Source: Plumapathes pennacea
Taxonomy: Eukaryota; Cnidaria; Anthozoa; Antipatharia; Myriopathidae
NCBI GenBank assembly: GCA_964036295.1
Contig: OZ038464.1
Span: 3,538,501 to 3,602,500, forward strand
DNA: 64,000 nt
Reading direction: 5' to 3'
Shown: positions 1 to 12,526 of the stretch, piece by piece
How positions within the stretch are numbered: position 1 is the stretch's first letter
Layout of the letters: each line of letters begins with the position of its first letter
Translations under genes and position numbers: made by a program
The notes under the pieces: generated by a model
Told to the model about the DNA's origin: nothing
Seen by the model: only the letters and a program-made list of their open reading frames with translations
Database searches by the model: none

Positions 1-519
1 CGAATCTAACAGTGAGAGACCAGAAGGAAAATACAGAAAAAACAAGGACATAAAAATAAACATACAAACGGATCAAGAAACGAGAAACAAAAATACAAGC
101 ACACAGAGTTTAAACATAAGAGAAGATAGTAAGCTCAAAGAATGAAAGGAGACCCAGTAGTATAACAAATAGAGAAACGAGGGAATAAAGTTGCGATGAA
201 CTAAATAACAGACAAGGAAATAAACAACAAACAAACAAATAAACATGAACTATATAAACAGACAAACATGTGGTTTAGTGCATGTGAGGAGCGACGCTTG
301 AATCGGGCCTAAATAAATAAGGAAATAAATAGACAGTGATTACACAAACGGGTAAGAAAACAACAACAACAACAAATAAACAAATAGACAAAGACGTGCT
401 TTAGGTCAAAGAGTGCTGAGATGCAAGACAAATACAGGAAGGAAGTCAGAGGAACAAAGAGAAGCCGAACTACACGATAACGAAGTCAACAACAGTGGAA
501 CATATGAATAAACAAGTAC

Positions 520-3500
520 CTGAACATAAGTGGCCGGAAAGAATCCAACGACTCCTTTACAACTCCCCTTAACACAAAAGAAGTATACATGCATTCAGTA
601 TTAAAATATGAACTTGTGACCAACCTTTATCTTGAGGTTGTGGAGGTATTAGAATGAAATCTAACAGAAACAAAAAAACAAACATAAAACATTGAAACAA
701 ACAAACAGACAAACAAACCAACAAACCTTCATCTCGAGGTTGTGGAAGTATTACAATGAAATCTTACAGAAACAAACAAAAACAAGACACATAACTGAAA
801 CAAACAAACAAACAAACAAACAAACAAACAAGATTGGCATTTTCACCTCCCACCAATGTTGATCTGCATTGTTTAATATTCGTATCTTGTTACCAGCACT
901 GGAACCAAACAGCAGTCGGTTAAGTCTTCAAGATTTTTTTTTTTCAATCAGGGGAAATATTAGAGAAAAACAATAGCAGACCTGAGTCGCAGGTCTCCTT
1001 CGTTCTGTCCATCGTAATCGTACAACGCCACACAGATGGACACCTGGCGAGGAGAAAAACGAAGGAGGAAGACAGGAGGACATAGAGAAAGACAAGGAGT
1101 CGAAGGAGACAAAGACGGGGGACAAGCAGCAGAAGCAAAAGTGATGAACAAGAAGACAAAAGCGAAGAAGACAAAAATAACAAAAAAATAAAAATAAAAA
1201 TAGATAAATAAGAAAAAATGACAAAGAAAAACAAAACAAAAACAAAAACAAAAACAAAAAATAGATGGAGAAAATGAATCAGTGAAAACATAAACCACGT
1301 GGTTTGCCAAGCACATTTAGTTTATAATTATTTTAGTATGGTAGGCAAAGAAGGAATACAGTGAAGAGAGAGGAAGTACCATGTAGTAGTTGTCGAGTTA
1401 ACATAGAGAATAAAAAAAGCATAGAAGCTTCAATAAGATGTCACAAAACTCACCGATTTACCACAAGGTAACACTTCTTCCGCAGTATCTGAAATAAAAA
1501 AAAACGTGGAATAGTCCCAATAACTTGTCACACCTGAGAGTGATCAACTTCAATTTTCTCCATCAGTCTTTCACCAGAAGTACACCATACGTTTGGAGAA
1601 TTTGCCACTTGATCAGATGAAAGTTGATTTATCTATTAATTCTCACTGCATAACTCACATTTGTTTTCTTGGGTGGTTGAGAGAATTTGTATTCTGAACT
1701 CAAGAGTGAAAAGAGTTAAAGTGCTACTGAAACGAAAATTACGAACTGCTCAATTAACTGTAAACAAGTAGCTCGGGGCCCGGTTTTTCAAAGCACGATT
1801 AGGCTAATCCTGGATTAGGTCTAAACTTTATTGTCATTTATAAGCCTGAAAACGTGAACGTTTCGTCCACAACGACTTTCTTGATAACGTTTTAAGCTGG
1901 AACAAGCTTTCTAATCCATCTTCGAACAAAGCAGTTTATTGGGAGAGAGGTCGAGAGAAAGAATTTCGTTAATCCTGGATTAGCTTAATCGACATTCGAA
2001 AAACTGGGCCCAGTATATTTTTATGATCCGTAATCCCCCTTTTTGTACGGCTTTGAAACTGATACTTTTGTCCTTTTTTGGACGCGAAAACCGATATTTT
2101 GACTGCCAAGGTGTGACAAGTTTGCCGCCTTATATTGAATGCGTGTGACGTCACATGGTGTGAACAGCGCCTGCGCGCGCAGGAGATTTGTACTATTTCT
2201 CTCCAAGACCTCACATGGCAGAAGTGTAGATATTTGAAAAGATTGAATAGCTTTTAGCAAGAAGCGAGCGTGTTCCGACACGACGGCTTGTTCACATCAT
2301 ATGAAGTCACAATGGGTAAAACCGCTTATCATCCTGCTGGCTCAGAATAATAAACTTTGCTTCACTCTTTTCGTTTCAGTAGCACTCTACTGCAGACGAC
2401 GTAAAGGCCTTATCATGGTTCAGATAAACAGTGTATATGTAAATTAAAAGGAGGCATCATTGCAAAGGGAAAGTGCGCGTGCGCAAACGCGTTAGCGCCG
2501 CAGGTCAAAATGTTCGCTACCGTAAAGGTCCTCTTCTTTCCGCAGTCGATCCTTTTTTCCCAGGGACTTCCGGCGTGGAGGTGGCGTCGGCGAGTCCTCG
2601 ACATCACTGTACAGCGGTCCGTCTGAATCGTCCTCGATACTAACCTGTTGATGTGCCAACTTCTTGGTTCTTCGTAGCTCCTGAAGAGATAGTGCTGACA
2701 TGTTAGCTCGGTTGGCTCAAAGACAAACTCTATCTTTTCCACGTCAAGAAAGTTTATGAGTATGGCGATACATTTCTTGCCCTCCTCCCCTCCACTCCCC
2801 TCCCCCCACTACAGACAGGCGCCTTTGACGCTTGCAAACTTGGAAAACCCGGCATATTTTGTCCTGGACCCCCGATCTTATCAAGAGAAAGAGACACTAG
2901 TCGCAGTCCAAGCGATGACATGAACGTGGGAGCAACCGTATTCACTCTCCGTAGCTTTCCCTTCTGCGTAAACTACAAAGCAGAGATGACCAAAATGTTG
3001 GCCCAATATTAGTCCTAACCATTATCAATCCAATATAAGCCTAAACGTGTTTTGAACTACAATCTTTGTCAAAATGTTGGGCCCCGTCTCCACTAATCCG
3101 GATAAATTTGAAAACGGATTTTTATTTATCCGTTTTGGCCTCCCGTTCACATTAAGACGAGCTTTCGGTGACCGAAATCGGATATTTTCGAAATGATCAT
3201 GTAATTTCTGTGCGCATGCTAAATCCGAGCATTTAGCGATTTGGGTCAGTCCACCGTTTTAGTGTGGACAGCGAAAACGATAGTGTGGATGGAAAACTTT
3301 CGATGCGTTCTCGAATGAAAACTCCGTTTTCAAATTTATCCGGATTGGTGTACCAGGAGAGTGCAACTGTTGAGACAAAGTCCTCTAATTGTGAGTTTTT
3401 CGCGCCATCCCCTCCCCCACTTCAATGTTGAATAGGGCATCTTCCAGCCTCAGGGTGTTCCAGAGACCTTTGTCCAGGATTGTAGGCCCAGAATGAAAAC

Positions 3501-4765
3501 GCTCTTTATTTCTCTTGCTTAATATAAATGTATCATTACTCACTGGATCTCCAGGGCAGTAGGGCACGTTGTCTTTACACTTGTGGTGGACACTCATTCT
3601 GCATGCTTTGCAGCGAAGGCCTTGTTTAATGATTCCTACAAAAGAAGAAATACAAGGGACAGATAAGCGAATTTTGATTGACTTTCAAAAACCAAAACCA
3701 AGGGAATTACAGCTCAAATCGTGGAGTTTGTAGGGTCTTTAGTACCCAGGATTTGGCTCATGCAACATAGCGCGTCGTGCTTCTTAAAAGATTGATTAAT
3801 TTCAATTTCTCCTTCAGTCTTTAACCAGAGATATACGAGGGCCTAAATGGGGGGTCTGCACAACACTTAACAGTAAAAAATCCACACCCATAACACTTAA
3901 CAGTAAACCCCATCTTGGCCCTATTGCCTTGTTTTACTTAATATCTAGTCTTGTAACACTTTAAACTGTACTTTTTTTACATAACACTTAACATTAATTT
4001 TTTTGGCTTCATAACAGTAAAACCTTCAGACCCATTACACTTAACAGTAAACCCCATCTAGGCCATCATATATGATACAGTATGAAGAGATTGTCACTTG
4101 ATAGTTTGCTCAGATGAAAGCTGACTGGCCTATCAATTTTCACAACATCACTCATGTTTTCCTCTTACAGACAGACAGACATACATAAATACATACATAC
4201 ATACATACATACATACAAGTCTTAAAAGTAAGTCAGTACCTTTGATGAGGTTCTTGCAGTAGTAACAAAACGTGGGTTTCTTGAAGGTGTAATCCTCAAA
4301 CTGGTGTTGACCGGCCCGAGCTTGTCTGTTCCTGCTCCCTATCACACTTTGTCTCTTGTCCATGACTCCTGGAAACGCTTCGTCATCGCTTATCTTTTCA
4401 TCTGCAAGATCAGCCTCGCTTACTCGTAGTTTGCTCAAAATATCACCGAAAAGTTTGAGCTGGAATGAATTCAGCATGCAAAAATTTAGTTCCAGTTAAA
4501 ACAGACACTGTCGTGAAAAGAAAGCCGAATTAGGGTTGTTGCTCACGGAAGATTCTACCGTGGTAATAGAAATGGACCGCCAACTACTCCCGATTTTCGA
4601 GAATCGAGAATTTCAGCGCGCAAAGAACTGTGGTCGCACCCATGCAAACGTACCTGCTGACTTGTGACGTCACACAGCCATTCCTTGGTTCTCTGACTGT
4701 TCTTTTGCTTCAGGAGATTCTCCTCTACTTCCGCTGCGTTGCCGTACGATGGGTTCTGAGTATAA
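520..4765 (-). CDS. Partial second copy of the F-BAR/C1/SH3 gene (exons 11-18 only)
   Basis: This duplicates the gene at 45,836-61,953 and keeps eight exons: 4654-4765, 4240-4459, 3544-3635, 2521-2680, 1454-1488, 982-1043, 847-898 and 520-567. Lengths, phases and splice sites match the other copy except exon 12, which is 42 bp (14 codons) shorter. The exons encode the linker, the full C1 finger and the first SH3 domain. The last two exons would lie left of the window. No F-BAR exons occur upstream between 5.7 and 36 kb, so this copy starts inside intron 10 of the parent. It may be a young pseudogene, a gene with a new first exon, or a second haplotype placed in tandem by the assembler. No frame-breaking change is visible in any of the eight exons. 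Confidence 0.8.
1776..2011. mobile_element. MITE with GGGCCCGGTTTTTC termini (copy A)
   Basis: Inverted ends GGGCCCGGTTTTTC...AAAACTGGGCCC and inner inverted motifs TAATCCTGGATTAG. Its partner is at 49,206-49,441 and a fragment lies near 53,105. It is in an intron of the duplicated gene. Confidence 0.7.
3080..3353. mobile_element. MITE with CCGGATAAATTTGAAAACGG termini (copy A)
   Basis: Inverted ends around CCGGATAAATTTGAAAACGG and its complement, with CCGTTTTAGTGTGGACAGCG inside. It is also present at 50,515-50,770, and a half copy lies near 54,920-55,085. Confidence 0.7.
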
Positions 4766-5186
4766 CTGTTGAGAGGAAAACATCATGTAGCGCTACAAAA
4801 TAGCGCACATCTATGATAACAAAAGAGAAGACATACAGAACAAGGTTACACTTTATTCACGAAATAGAAGAGCAGAAGAGAGTGGAGAGCAAGAATCAGA
4901 GCAAACTGAAGACCATACCAGACCAGATTGAAGAAAATATAGCAGCCCAATCGAAGCAGAACAGAAGAGAATGGAGAGCAAGAATCAGAAAAAACTTAAG
5001 ACCATACCAGACCAGATTGAAGAAAATATAGCAACCCGATCGAAGCAGAACAGAACATAGCAAAACAGAACGGAGGGGAGGGGAGGGGAGGGGAAGAAAG
5101 GGGAGGAGCCAGGAGATCACGGCCCATGACATAAAAGCACTAAATATCTTACTATAAGTAAACCTAAGTCAACCAGGGGCCAATTA

Positions 5187-5530
5187 AATTTAATAAATTT
5201 CCACTGGTTTGCCCTGGTGTGGACTCTTATTTACCATGATTTACGTCATCACATGGTCAAAATGTTGTGGACTCACGAGGCGCTTCGCCGAGTGAGTCCG
5301 CAACTAATTTTGACCATGTGATGACGTAAATCGTGGTAAATAAGAGTCCACACCACGACAAACCAGTGGAAATTTGTTTTTTACCACAACATTTAGAAAT
5401 ATACAGGACACTTTCGTTGTATTTCGCTGCAAAACGTGACATGCTGGCGTCAGCATTGTTGTCTGGACTCTTATTTACCACGGTAAATCGACCAATCAGA
5501 GAGCGAGAAACTAGTGTGTTGTGGTAAAAA
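5187..5530. mobile_element. Palindromic insert inside a MITE
   Basis: Copy A of the duplication carries about 340 bp not present in copy B. It includes a long hairpin from TTTCCACTGGTTTG (about 5198) to CAAACCAGTGGAAA (about 5372) with a short central loop. It splits the 232-bp element that copy B keeps whole at 52,511-52,742. Confidence 0.75.
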
Positions 5531-6507
5531 AACATTTACACGTGTAGTTTACAAGTTGGACTATGATTCAAACACCACTAAACGGACTCTAATCCAGCAA
5601 AGTCTGTACAGTATTGCAGATACAGGTCCCCAGTGCTCGACCACAACAGTATTTGGCCATTGTATTGGACAAAAGTGTAATTTAACGTCTGGAGAAATTG
5701 GTCCGACTTGTAAAATACACTTGTGAAAGCTTTATTGAATTGGCCCCAGGAGGAAATGACGTGCTTAATTGACAGGACGCGTAACCTCTTTGCACTCGCT
5801 GTGTGTTGGAATTCTAAAGCAGTTAATTTGCATGTCCTCTCTCATACAGCTAGAAACTAGTTGGAAGTGGTGGCTAGAGGAAAGCGACCATCGACAGTGC
5901 CCCCGAGAGTTTAAAGCTTTTACCATGGGTAATCGTTAACTTTCACTTTTATAATACTGTGTACGGTCATCACACGGCTTAAACTCAGAAATTAACAAAG
6001 TTCTCGTGTATCGAGATTTTTTTTTCTCCCGACTTTCGTTATTTATAATTATCAATTTGAACGTCTCCTGACAAAAACTAAAAGTTGCCAGTTCACAAGA
6101 CCGGACATGTTCTTCCTGACTACAGATTTCGTCCGTCAAGAAGCAAGACTGCTCTGTTTTCTGGTGCGGTGCAGTTGCTAAAATTTAAAGGTAAGTACTG
6201 GAGAATGTATTCAACTCACTCTCTTTAGCTGATATAATGACAAGTTCTACACTCAGAATCACCAGTTTTTGCTTTTTCTTGGTAATCCGCACCCCTTAGC
6301 CGCATATGACGAAAATATAGCCGTTCGCGTGACTTTTGTTCTTTTATCAAAGCTTATTCGTTGCTATATTACAAAGAACTTTGTGGACATGGGAATCACC
6401 ACGCTTGCCGTCGGATTTTACGTAGACAAGGAAACAAATAACAGTTTATTGGACATTCACTTTGTACGAAGTGATGCACCAAAAACTCCGCCGTTGATAA
6501 CTAAGGG

Positions 6508-6680
6508 CCCGGTCTCACTAGAAAGTTTAGTCGATAATAGCTCAGCATCGAGAGCAATAGGACGGCTTCTTTAATGTTTGGTAGTAACTTGCTGATACAT
6601 ATTTCTGGTGAAAAGCGCTGTTTGCACTTCAAATGATGCAAATATCGATATTAATAAAGTTACGAGTGCGACCGGAGCGT
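6508..6680. mobile_element. 172-bp MITE with GGTCGCACT termini, copy 1
   Basis: Termini GGGCCCGGTCTCACT and AGTGCGACCGGAGC are imperfect inverted repeats. The same body recurs at 9737-9909 and 56,851-57,029. Confidence 0.75.
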
Positions 6681-6918
6681 AACTGCGAAATATTCGCAAA
6701 AGGCATGGAAACTGTAAAGACGCTAGAAGTCCTTTCGTAGACCCGTCAGAGAGAGGCAAGAATATCGGCGTCTCCAGAGCAACTCGTATTTATTACGCAA
6801 AGAGAAAATGAAACCAAATGGATCTCACTCGAACTTAGGCACAAATACCTATCCCTACCTAATCAATGTATTCTAGATAATTTTTGGCAACCGCTCTGCG
6901 TAGAATTGGCCAAGTATT

Positions 6919-7320
6919 AGTGAATATTTCGCCGTTAATTAACGGCGAATTTATTGGTGCATCACTATATACCGAGTGAATATTTCGCCGTTAGTTAACG
7001 GTGAAGATTTTGGTTCATCACTATATACAAAGTGAATATTTCGCCGTAAATTAACAGCTGAACATTGCAGTTTGTATTATATCCCAAGCTCTTTCCTTGC
7101 GAACTTTAATTTGTCTCTATAGAGGGTCTTTAATGCAAAATTCGCATTTATCAAACAGAGAAAATGCAAGAATTAGCAATTACGTTTTTCTGTATATGAC
7201 TGATCCAAACTTTGCCGTTAGCTAACGGCGAAATATTCACTCTGTATATGGTGATGGACCAAAAACGTTCACCTAACGTTCTGTATAATGACTGGTTTAT
7301 TGTCGTTAATTTAACTGCTA
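6919..7320. repeat. 56-bp tandem repeat with TTCGCCGTTAATTAACGGCGAA palindrome family
   Basis: AGTGAATATTTCGCCGT recurs at 6919, 6975 and 7031, a 56-bp period. The first unit carries a perfect 22-bp palindrome centred on TTAATTAA (6928-6949). Degraded and inverted versions follow near 7212 and 7300. The array recurs in unit 2 (10,148-10,550), and related palindromes sit near 32,205-32,310 and 33,045-33,070. Confidence 0.8.
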
Positions 7321-8446
7321 AACATTCACTTGCATCTGTATTATACACCGAGCTCTTTCTTTGCGAATTTTAATTTTTCTCTATAGAAGGACTTCAATGC
7401 AAAACTCGCATTTATTAAATGTCTCTGGTAACCATTGCTCAGTTACCTCTTCGCAGCTCAGAGGGTGATTGACTGTAGCGCTACTCTGCGCCTAACTGCC
7501 TGGGAATGTTTCGTGAAAAACCTTTGCGTTTATAAAACTACATATATTCTTAGTCCTGAATTCTGAACCATTACTTGCTGACGTTTAGGTGACACTTTTT
7601 TACTTCTTGTGAACAGACACAGTTCACTCTAAATTGTTCTGACCTAACTAGATCGATGTCCATTTATCTATTCTGTTGTGAGTGATGAGACAGTAAAGCA
7701 GCCGTTTTGAAAACTGTTCATTTCAACACCATGTGCTGTTATTGAGATTAAAAATTAAAGATGCGGAATGACTTTAACGTCCCACTGCACCTGAGTGAAT
7801 GTCATGTTGTTCCTGTTTACAAATTTATTATAGCTGTTAGAGATTTGAGTAAATGTCAGGCACGCAAGTGAAAAAATGCCGACACATTTATGAGCCAAAG
7901 TTTCCATCCCAGCGCGTGACTCCAAGGCTATTATGCAATGTACGTGTTATGGACCGGGCAAGAACCTTTCGTAATGAAACACGCTTCAGCAATTCTTTTT
8001 GGATGAAAGTACAAAGACATGCCGACAGGAAAACAAACAGCCCATTGTGTCCAAAATAGCCCCAGCTTTTATGAATTCATATGTTGTTCCTCTTTCTAGA
8101 TATTTTCAACAGAAAGAAAGTACTGTGCTAATGCTCTGCATATTTCGAAGTTTGAAGGTGAGACTGAAAAACGATGAATGTTTCATCTAGGGGGAATGGG
8201 TGGGGCGAGAGGTCGGCGTGAGTTTCTAGTCTGTTCGCGTGATATCGCTTGACATGATTTTATAAGTGGCCTATGTATCCCAGTTTTGTAAATTTTGCTC
8301 AGTAAAACCAGATTGATGCACTGTGTCAGTTACAGATGAAGTAATAACAGACTGAGCCGAACTCAATAAAAATGTTTGAGTTAATTTGCATGGGCAATTA
8401 ATTAGGCTCCGGTCGCACCCGTAATTTGCATGGGCAATTAGTTAGA

Positions 8447-8819
8447 CCACAGGCGGCCCAAGCTGATTGACTGTGTGACGTCACGGTCGGGTTTTATAAG
8501 CAAATGTATGGGAGATTTTAGTCGATCGATAACTCGAAAAATATTGCGAGAATAAAGCTTAGACTTGCTAACCTTGTTGTTGTGGTGGTTTTCTTGCTGC
8601 TGTAGCGATTTCAGCGTGTTTCGCTGAAGAGGAAAAATTCAGCGAAACACGCTGAAATCGCTACAGCAGCAAGAAAACCACCACAACAACAAGGTTAGCA
8701 AGTCTAAGCTTTATTCTCGCAATATTTTTCGAGTTATCGATCGACTAAAATCTCCCATACATTTGCTTATAAAACCCGACCGTGACGTCACACAGTCAAT
8801 CAGCTTGGGCCGCCTGTGG
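8447..8819. mobile_element. 373-bp palindromic MITE
   Basis: A near-perfect foldback from CCACAGGCGGCCCAAGCTG to its reverse complement, flanked by TTAGA on both sides. The matching place in unit 2 carries a single TTAGA, so this is a clean insertion with a 5-bp target duplication. It has no coding capacity. Confidence 0.9.
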
Positions 8820-8982
8820 TTAGACCCATGAAAAGTTTGACGATTAAAATTACACTTTAAAAGCCGTCCACAAACAGCTATGAAAACAGCAATAACTTAA
8901 AACACCATTCACTAAACTTGTCGTCCATAATTCAAAATTTAACTGAGAAAAAAAAAACAATCTGCGTTTCATGTCAAAAATA

Positions 8983-11827
8983 GAAATGACGTGCTTAATT
9001 GACAGGACGCGTAACCTCTTTGCACTCGCTGTGTGTTGGAATTCTAAAGCAGTTAATTTGCATGTCCTCTCTCATACAGCGAGAAACTAGTGGAAGTGGT
9101 GGCTAGAGGAAGGCGACCATCGACAGCGCCCCCGAGAGTTTAAAGCTTTTACCATGGGTAATCGTTAACTTTCACTTTTATAATACTGTGTACGGTCATC
9201 ACACGGCTTAAACTCAGAAATTAACAAAGTTCTCGTGTATCGAGATTTTTTTTTCTCCCGACTTTCGTAATTTATAATTATCAATTTGTCCGTCTCCTGA
9301 CAAAAACTAAAAGTTGCCAGTTCACAAGACCGGACATGTTCTTCCTGACTACAGATTTCGTCCGTCAAGAAGCAAGACTGCTCTGTTTTCTGGTGCGGTG
9401 CAGTTGCTAAAATTTAAAGGTAAGTACTGGAGAATGTATTCAACTCACTCTCTTTAGCTGATATAATGACAAGTTCTACACTCAGAATCACCAGTTTTTG
9501 CTTTTTCTTGGTAATCCGCACCCCTTAGCCGCATATGACGAAAATATAGCCGTTCGCGTGACTTTTGTTCTTTTATCAAAGCTTATTCGTTGCTATATTA
9601 CAAAGAACTTTGTGGACATGGGAATCACCACGCTTGCCGTCGGATTTTACGTAGACAAGGAAACAAATAACAGTTTATTGGACATTCACTTTGTACGAAG
9701 TGGTGCACCAAAAACTCCGCCGTTGATAACTAAGGGCCCGGTCTCACTAGAAAGTTTAGTCGATAATAGCTCAGCATCGAGAGCAATAGGACGGCTTCTT
9801 TAATGTTTGGTAGTAACTTGCTAATACATATTTCTGGTGAAAAGCGCTGTTTGCACTTCAAATGATGCAAATATCGATATTAATAAAGTTACGAGTGCGA
9901 CCGGAGCGTAACTGCGAAATATTCGCAAAAGGCATGGAAACTGTAAAGACGCTAGAAGTCCTTTCGTAGACCCGTCAGAGAGAGGCAAGAATATCGGCGT
10001 CTCCAGAGCAACTCGTATTTATTACGCAAAGAGAAAATGAAACCAAATGGATCTCACTCGAACTTAGGCACAAATACCTATCCCTACCTAATCAATGTAT
10101 TCTAGATAATTTTCGGCAACCGCTCTGCGTAGAATTGGCCAAGTATTAGTGAATATTTCGCCGTTAATTAACGGCGAATTTATTGGTGCATCACTATATA
10201 CCGAGTGAATATTTCGCCGTTAGTTAACGGTGAAGATTTTGGTTCATCACTATATACAAAGTGAATATTTCGCCGTAAATTAACAGCTGAACATTGCAGT
10301 TTGTATTATATCCCAAGCTCTTTCCTTGCGAACTTTAATTTGTCTCTATAGAGGGTCTTTAATGCAAAATTCGCATTTATCAAACAGAGAAAATGCAAGA
10401 ATTAGCAATTACGTTTTTCTGTATATGACTGATCCAAACTTTGCCGTTAGCTAACGGCGAAATATTCACTCTGTATATGGTGATGGACCAAAAACGTTCA
10501 CCTAACGTTCTGTATAATGACTGGTTTATTGTCGTTAATTTAACTGCTAAACATTCACTTGCATCTGTATTATACACCGAGCTCTTTCTTTGCGAATTTT
10601 AATTTTTCTCTATAGAAGGACTTCAATGCAAAACTCGCATTTATTAAATGTCTCTGGTAACCATTGCTCAGTTACCTCTTCGCAGCTCAGAGGGTGACTG
10701 ACTGTAGCGCTACTCTGCGCCTAACTGCCTGGGAATGTTTCGTGAAAAACCTTTGCGTTTATAAAACTACATATATTCTTAGTCCTGAATTCTGAACCAT
10801 TACTTGCTGACGTTTAGGTGACACTTTTTACTTCTTGTGAACAGACACAGTTCACTCTAAATTGTTCTGACCTAACTAGATCGATGTCCATTTATCTATT
10901 CTGTTGTGAGTGATGAGACAGTAAAGCAGCCGTTTTGAAAACTGTTCATTTCAACACCATGTGCTGTTATTGAGATTAAAAATTAAAAATGCGGAATGAC
11001 TTTAACGTCCCACTGCACCTGAGTGAATGGCATGTTGTTCCTGTTTACAAATTTATTATAGCTGTTAGAGATTTGAGTAAATGTCAGGCACGCAAGTGAA
11101 AAAATGCCGACACATTTACGAGCCAAAGTTTCCATCCCAGCGCGTGACTCCAAGGCTATTATGCAATGTACGTGCTATGGACCGGGCAAGAACCTTTCGT
11201 AATGAAACACGCTTCAGCAATTCTTTTTGGATGAAAGTACAAAGACATGCCGACAGGAAAACAAACAGCCCATTGTGTCCAAAATAGCCCCAGCTTTTAT
11301 GAATTCATATGTTGTTCCTCTTTCCAGATATTTTCAACAGAAAGAAAGTACTGTGCTAATGCTCTGCATATTTTGAAGTTTGAAGGTGAGACTGAAAAAC
11401 GATGAATGTTTCATCTAGGGGGAATGGGTGGGGCGAGAGGTCGCCGTGAGTTTCTAGTCTGTTCGCGTGATATCGCTTGACATGATTTTATAAGTGGCCT
11501 ATGTATCCCAGTTTTGTAAATTTTGCTCAGTAAAACCAGATTGATGCACTGTGTCAGTTACAGATGAAGTAATAACAGACTGAGCCGAACTCAATATAAA
11601 TGTTAATTTGCATGGGCAATTAATTAGGCTCCGGTCGCACCCGTAATTTGCATGGGCATTTAGTTAGACCCATGAAAAGTTTGACGATTAAAATTACACT
11701 TTAAAAGCCGTCCACAAACAGCTATGAAAACAGCAATAACTTAAAACACCATTCACTAAACTAAACGTCCATAATTCAAAATTTAACTGAGGAAAAAAAA
11801 ACAATCTGCGTTTCATGTCAAAAATAG
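8983..11827 (+). repeat. Tandem unit 2 of the 2.85-kb array
   Basis: Same order of parts as unit 1, nearly identical, but without the palindromic insertion. The 101-codon frame recurs at 9498-9803 with one residue changed, and the 68-codon frame at 11,081-11,287 likewise. Confidence 0.9.
9737..9909. mobile_element. 172-bp MITE with GGTCGCACT termini, copy 2
   Basis: Copy of the element at 6508-6680, carried along by the tandem duplication. Confidence 0.75.
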
Positions 11828-12526
11828 AAATGACGTGCTTAATTGACAGGACGCGTAACCTCTTTGCACTCGCTGTGTGTTGGAATTCTAAAGCAGTTAA
11901 TTTGCATGTCCTCTCTCATACAGCGAGAAACTAGTGGAAGTGGTGGCTAGAGGAAGGCGACCATCGACAGCGCCCCCGAGAGTTTAAAGCTTTTACCATG
12001 GGTAATCGTTAACTTTCACTTTTATAATACTGTGTACGGTCATCACACGGCTTAAACTCAGAAATTAACAAAGTTCTCGTGTATCGAGATTTTTTTTTCT
12101 CCCGACTTTCGTAATTTATAATTATCAATTTGTCCGTCTCCTGACAAAAACTAAAAGTTGCCAGTTCACAAGACCGGACATGTTCTTCCTGACTACAGAT
12201 TTCGTCCGTCAAGAAGCAAGACTGCTCTGTTTTCTGGTGCGGTGCAGTTGCTAAAATTTAAAGGTAAGTACTGGAGAATGTATTCAACTCACTCTCTTTA
12301 GCTGATATAATGACAAGTTCTACACTCAGAATCACCAGTTTTTGCTTTTTCTTGGTAATCCGCACCCCTTAGCCGCATATGACGAAAATATAGCCGTTCG
12401 CGTGACTTTTGTTCTTTTATCAAAGCTTATTCGTTGCTATATTACAAAGAACTTTGTGGACATGGGAATCACCACGCTTGCCGTCGGATTTTACGTAGAC
12501 AAGGAAACAAATAACAGTTTATTGGA
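11828..12526 (+). repeat. Tandem unit 3, truncated
   Basis: Matches the first 700 bp of units 1 and 2, then breaks within the 101-codon frame after the codons for NNSLLD. The following sequence is unrelated. Confidence 0.9.

Larger units (their letters stand above)
1..5752. repeat. Segmental duplication, copy A
   Basis: This block aligns in the same orientation with about 46,909-52,749 along exons, introns, simple repeats and small transposons, and reads as well over 90 percent identical by eye. Homology runs off the left end of the window. The right end is sharp: both copies read through a small element ending in GAATTGGCC followed by CCAGGAG, then diverge. Copy A holds an extra palindromic insert at about 5187-5530. 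The F-BAR gene explains the conservation of the exons, but the introns are equally similar, so the duplication is recent or an assembly effect. Confidence 0.9.
5753..8982 (+). repeat. Tandem unit 1 of the 2.85-kb array
   Basis: Unit begins GAAATGACGTGCTTAATTG. It contains an open frame at 6269-6574 (101 codons, no recognised domain), a 172-bp inverted-repeat element, a 56-bp palindrome array and a 68-codon open frame at 7853-8059. Without a 373-bp inserted element plus its 5-bp target duplication it is 2852 bp, matching unit 2. The open frames are conserved only as much as surrounding DNA, so I do not call them genes. Confidence 0.9.

Noticed and set aside
928..1316. Phe/Leu-rich minus-strand frames (also 48,364-48,855)
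   Set aside because: Purine-rich intron sequence around the SH3 exon; only the short exon at 982-1043 (48,424-48,485) fits the gene.
2492..2701. FDLRR stop read as the true end of the C1 protein (also 49,918)
   Set aside because: A phase-matched donor at GTAGCG leads into the next exon, and both SH3 domains follow in frame, so the longer product is preferred. The short form may still exist as a splice variant.
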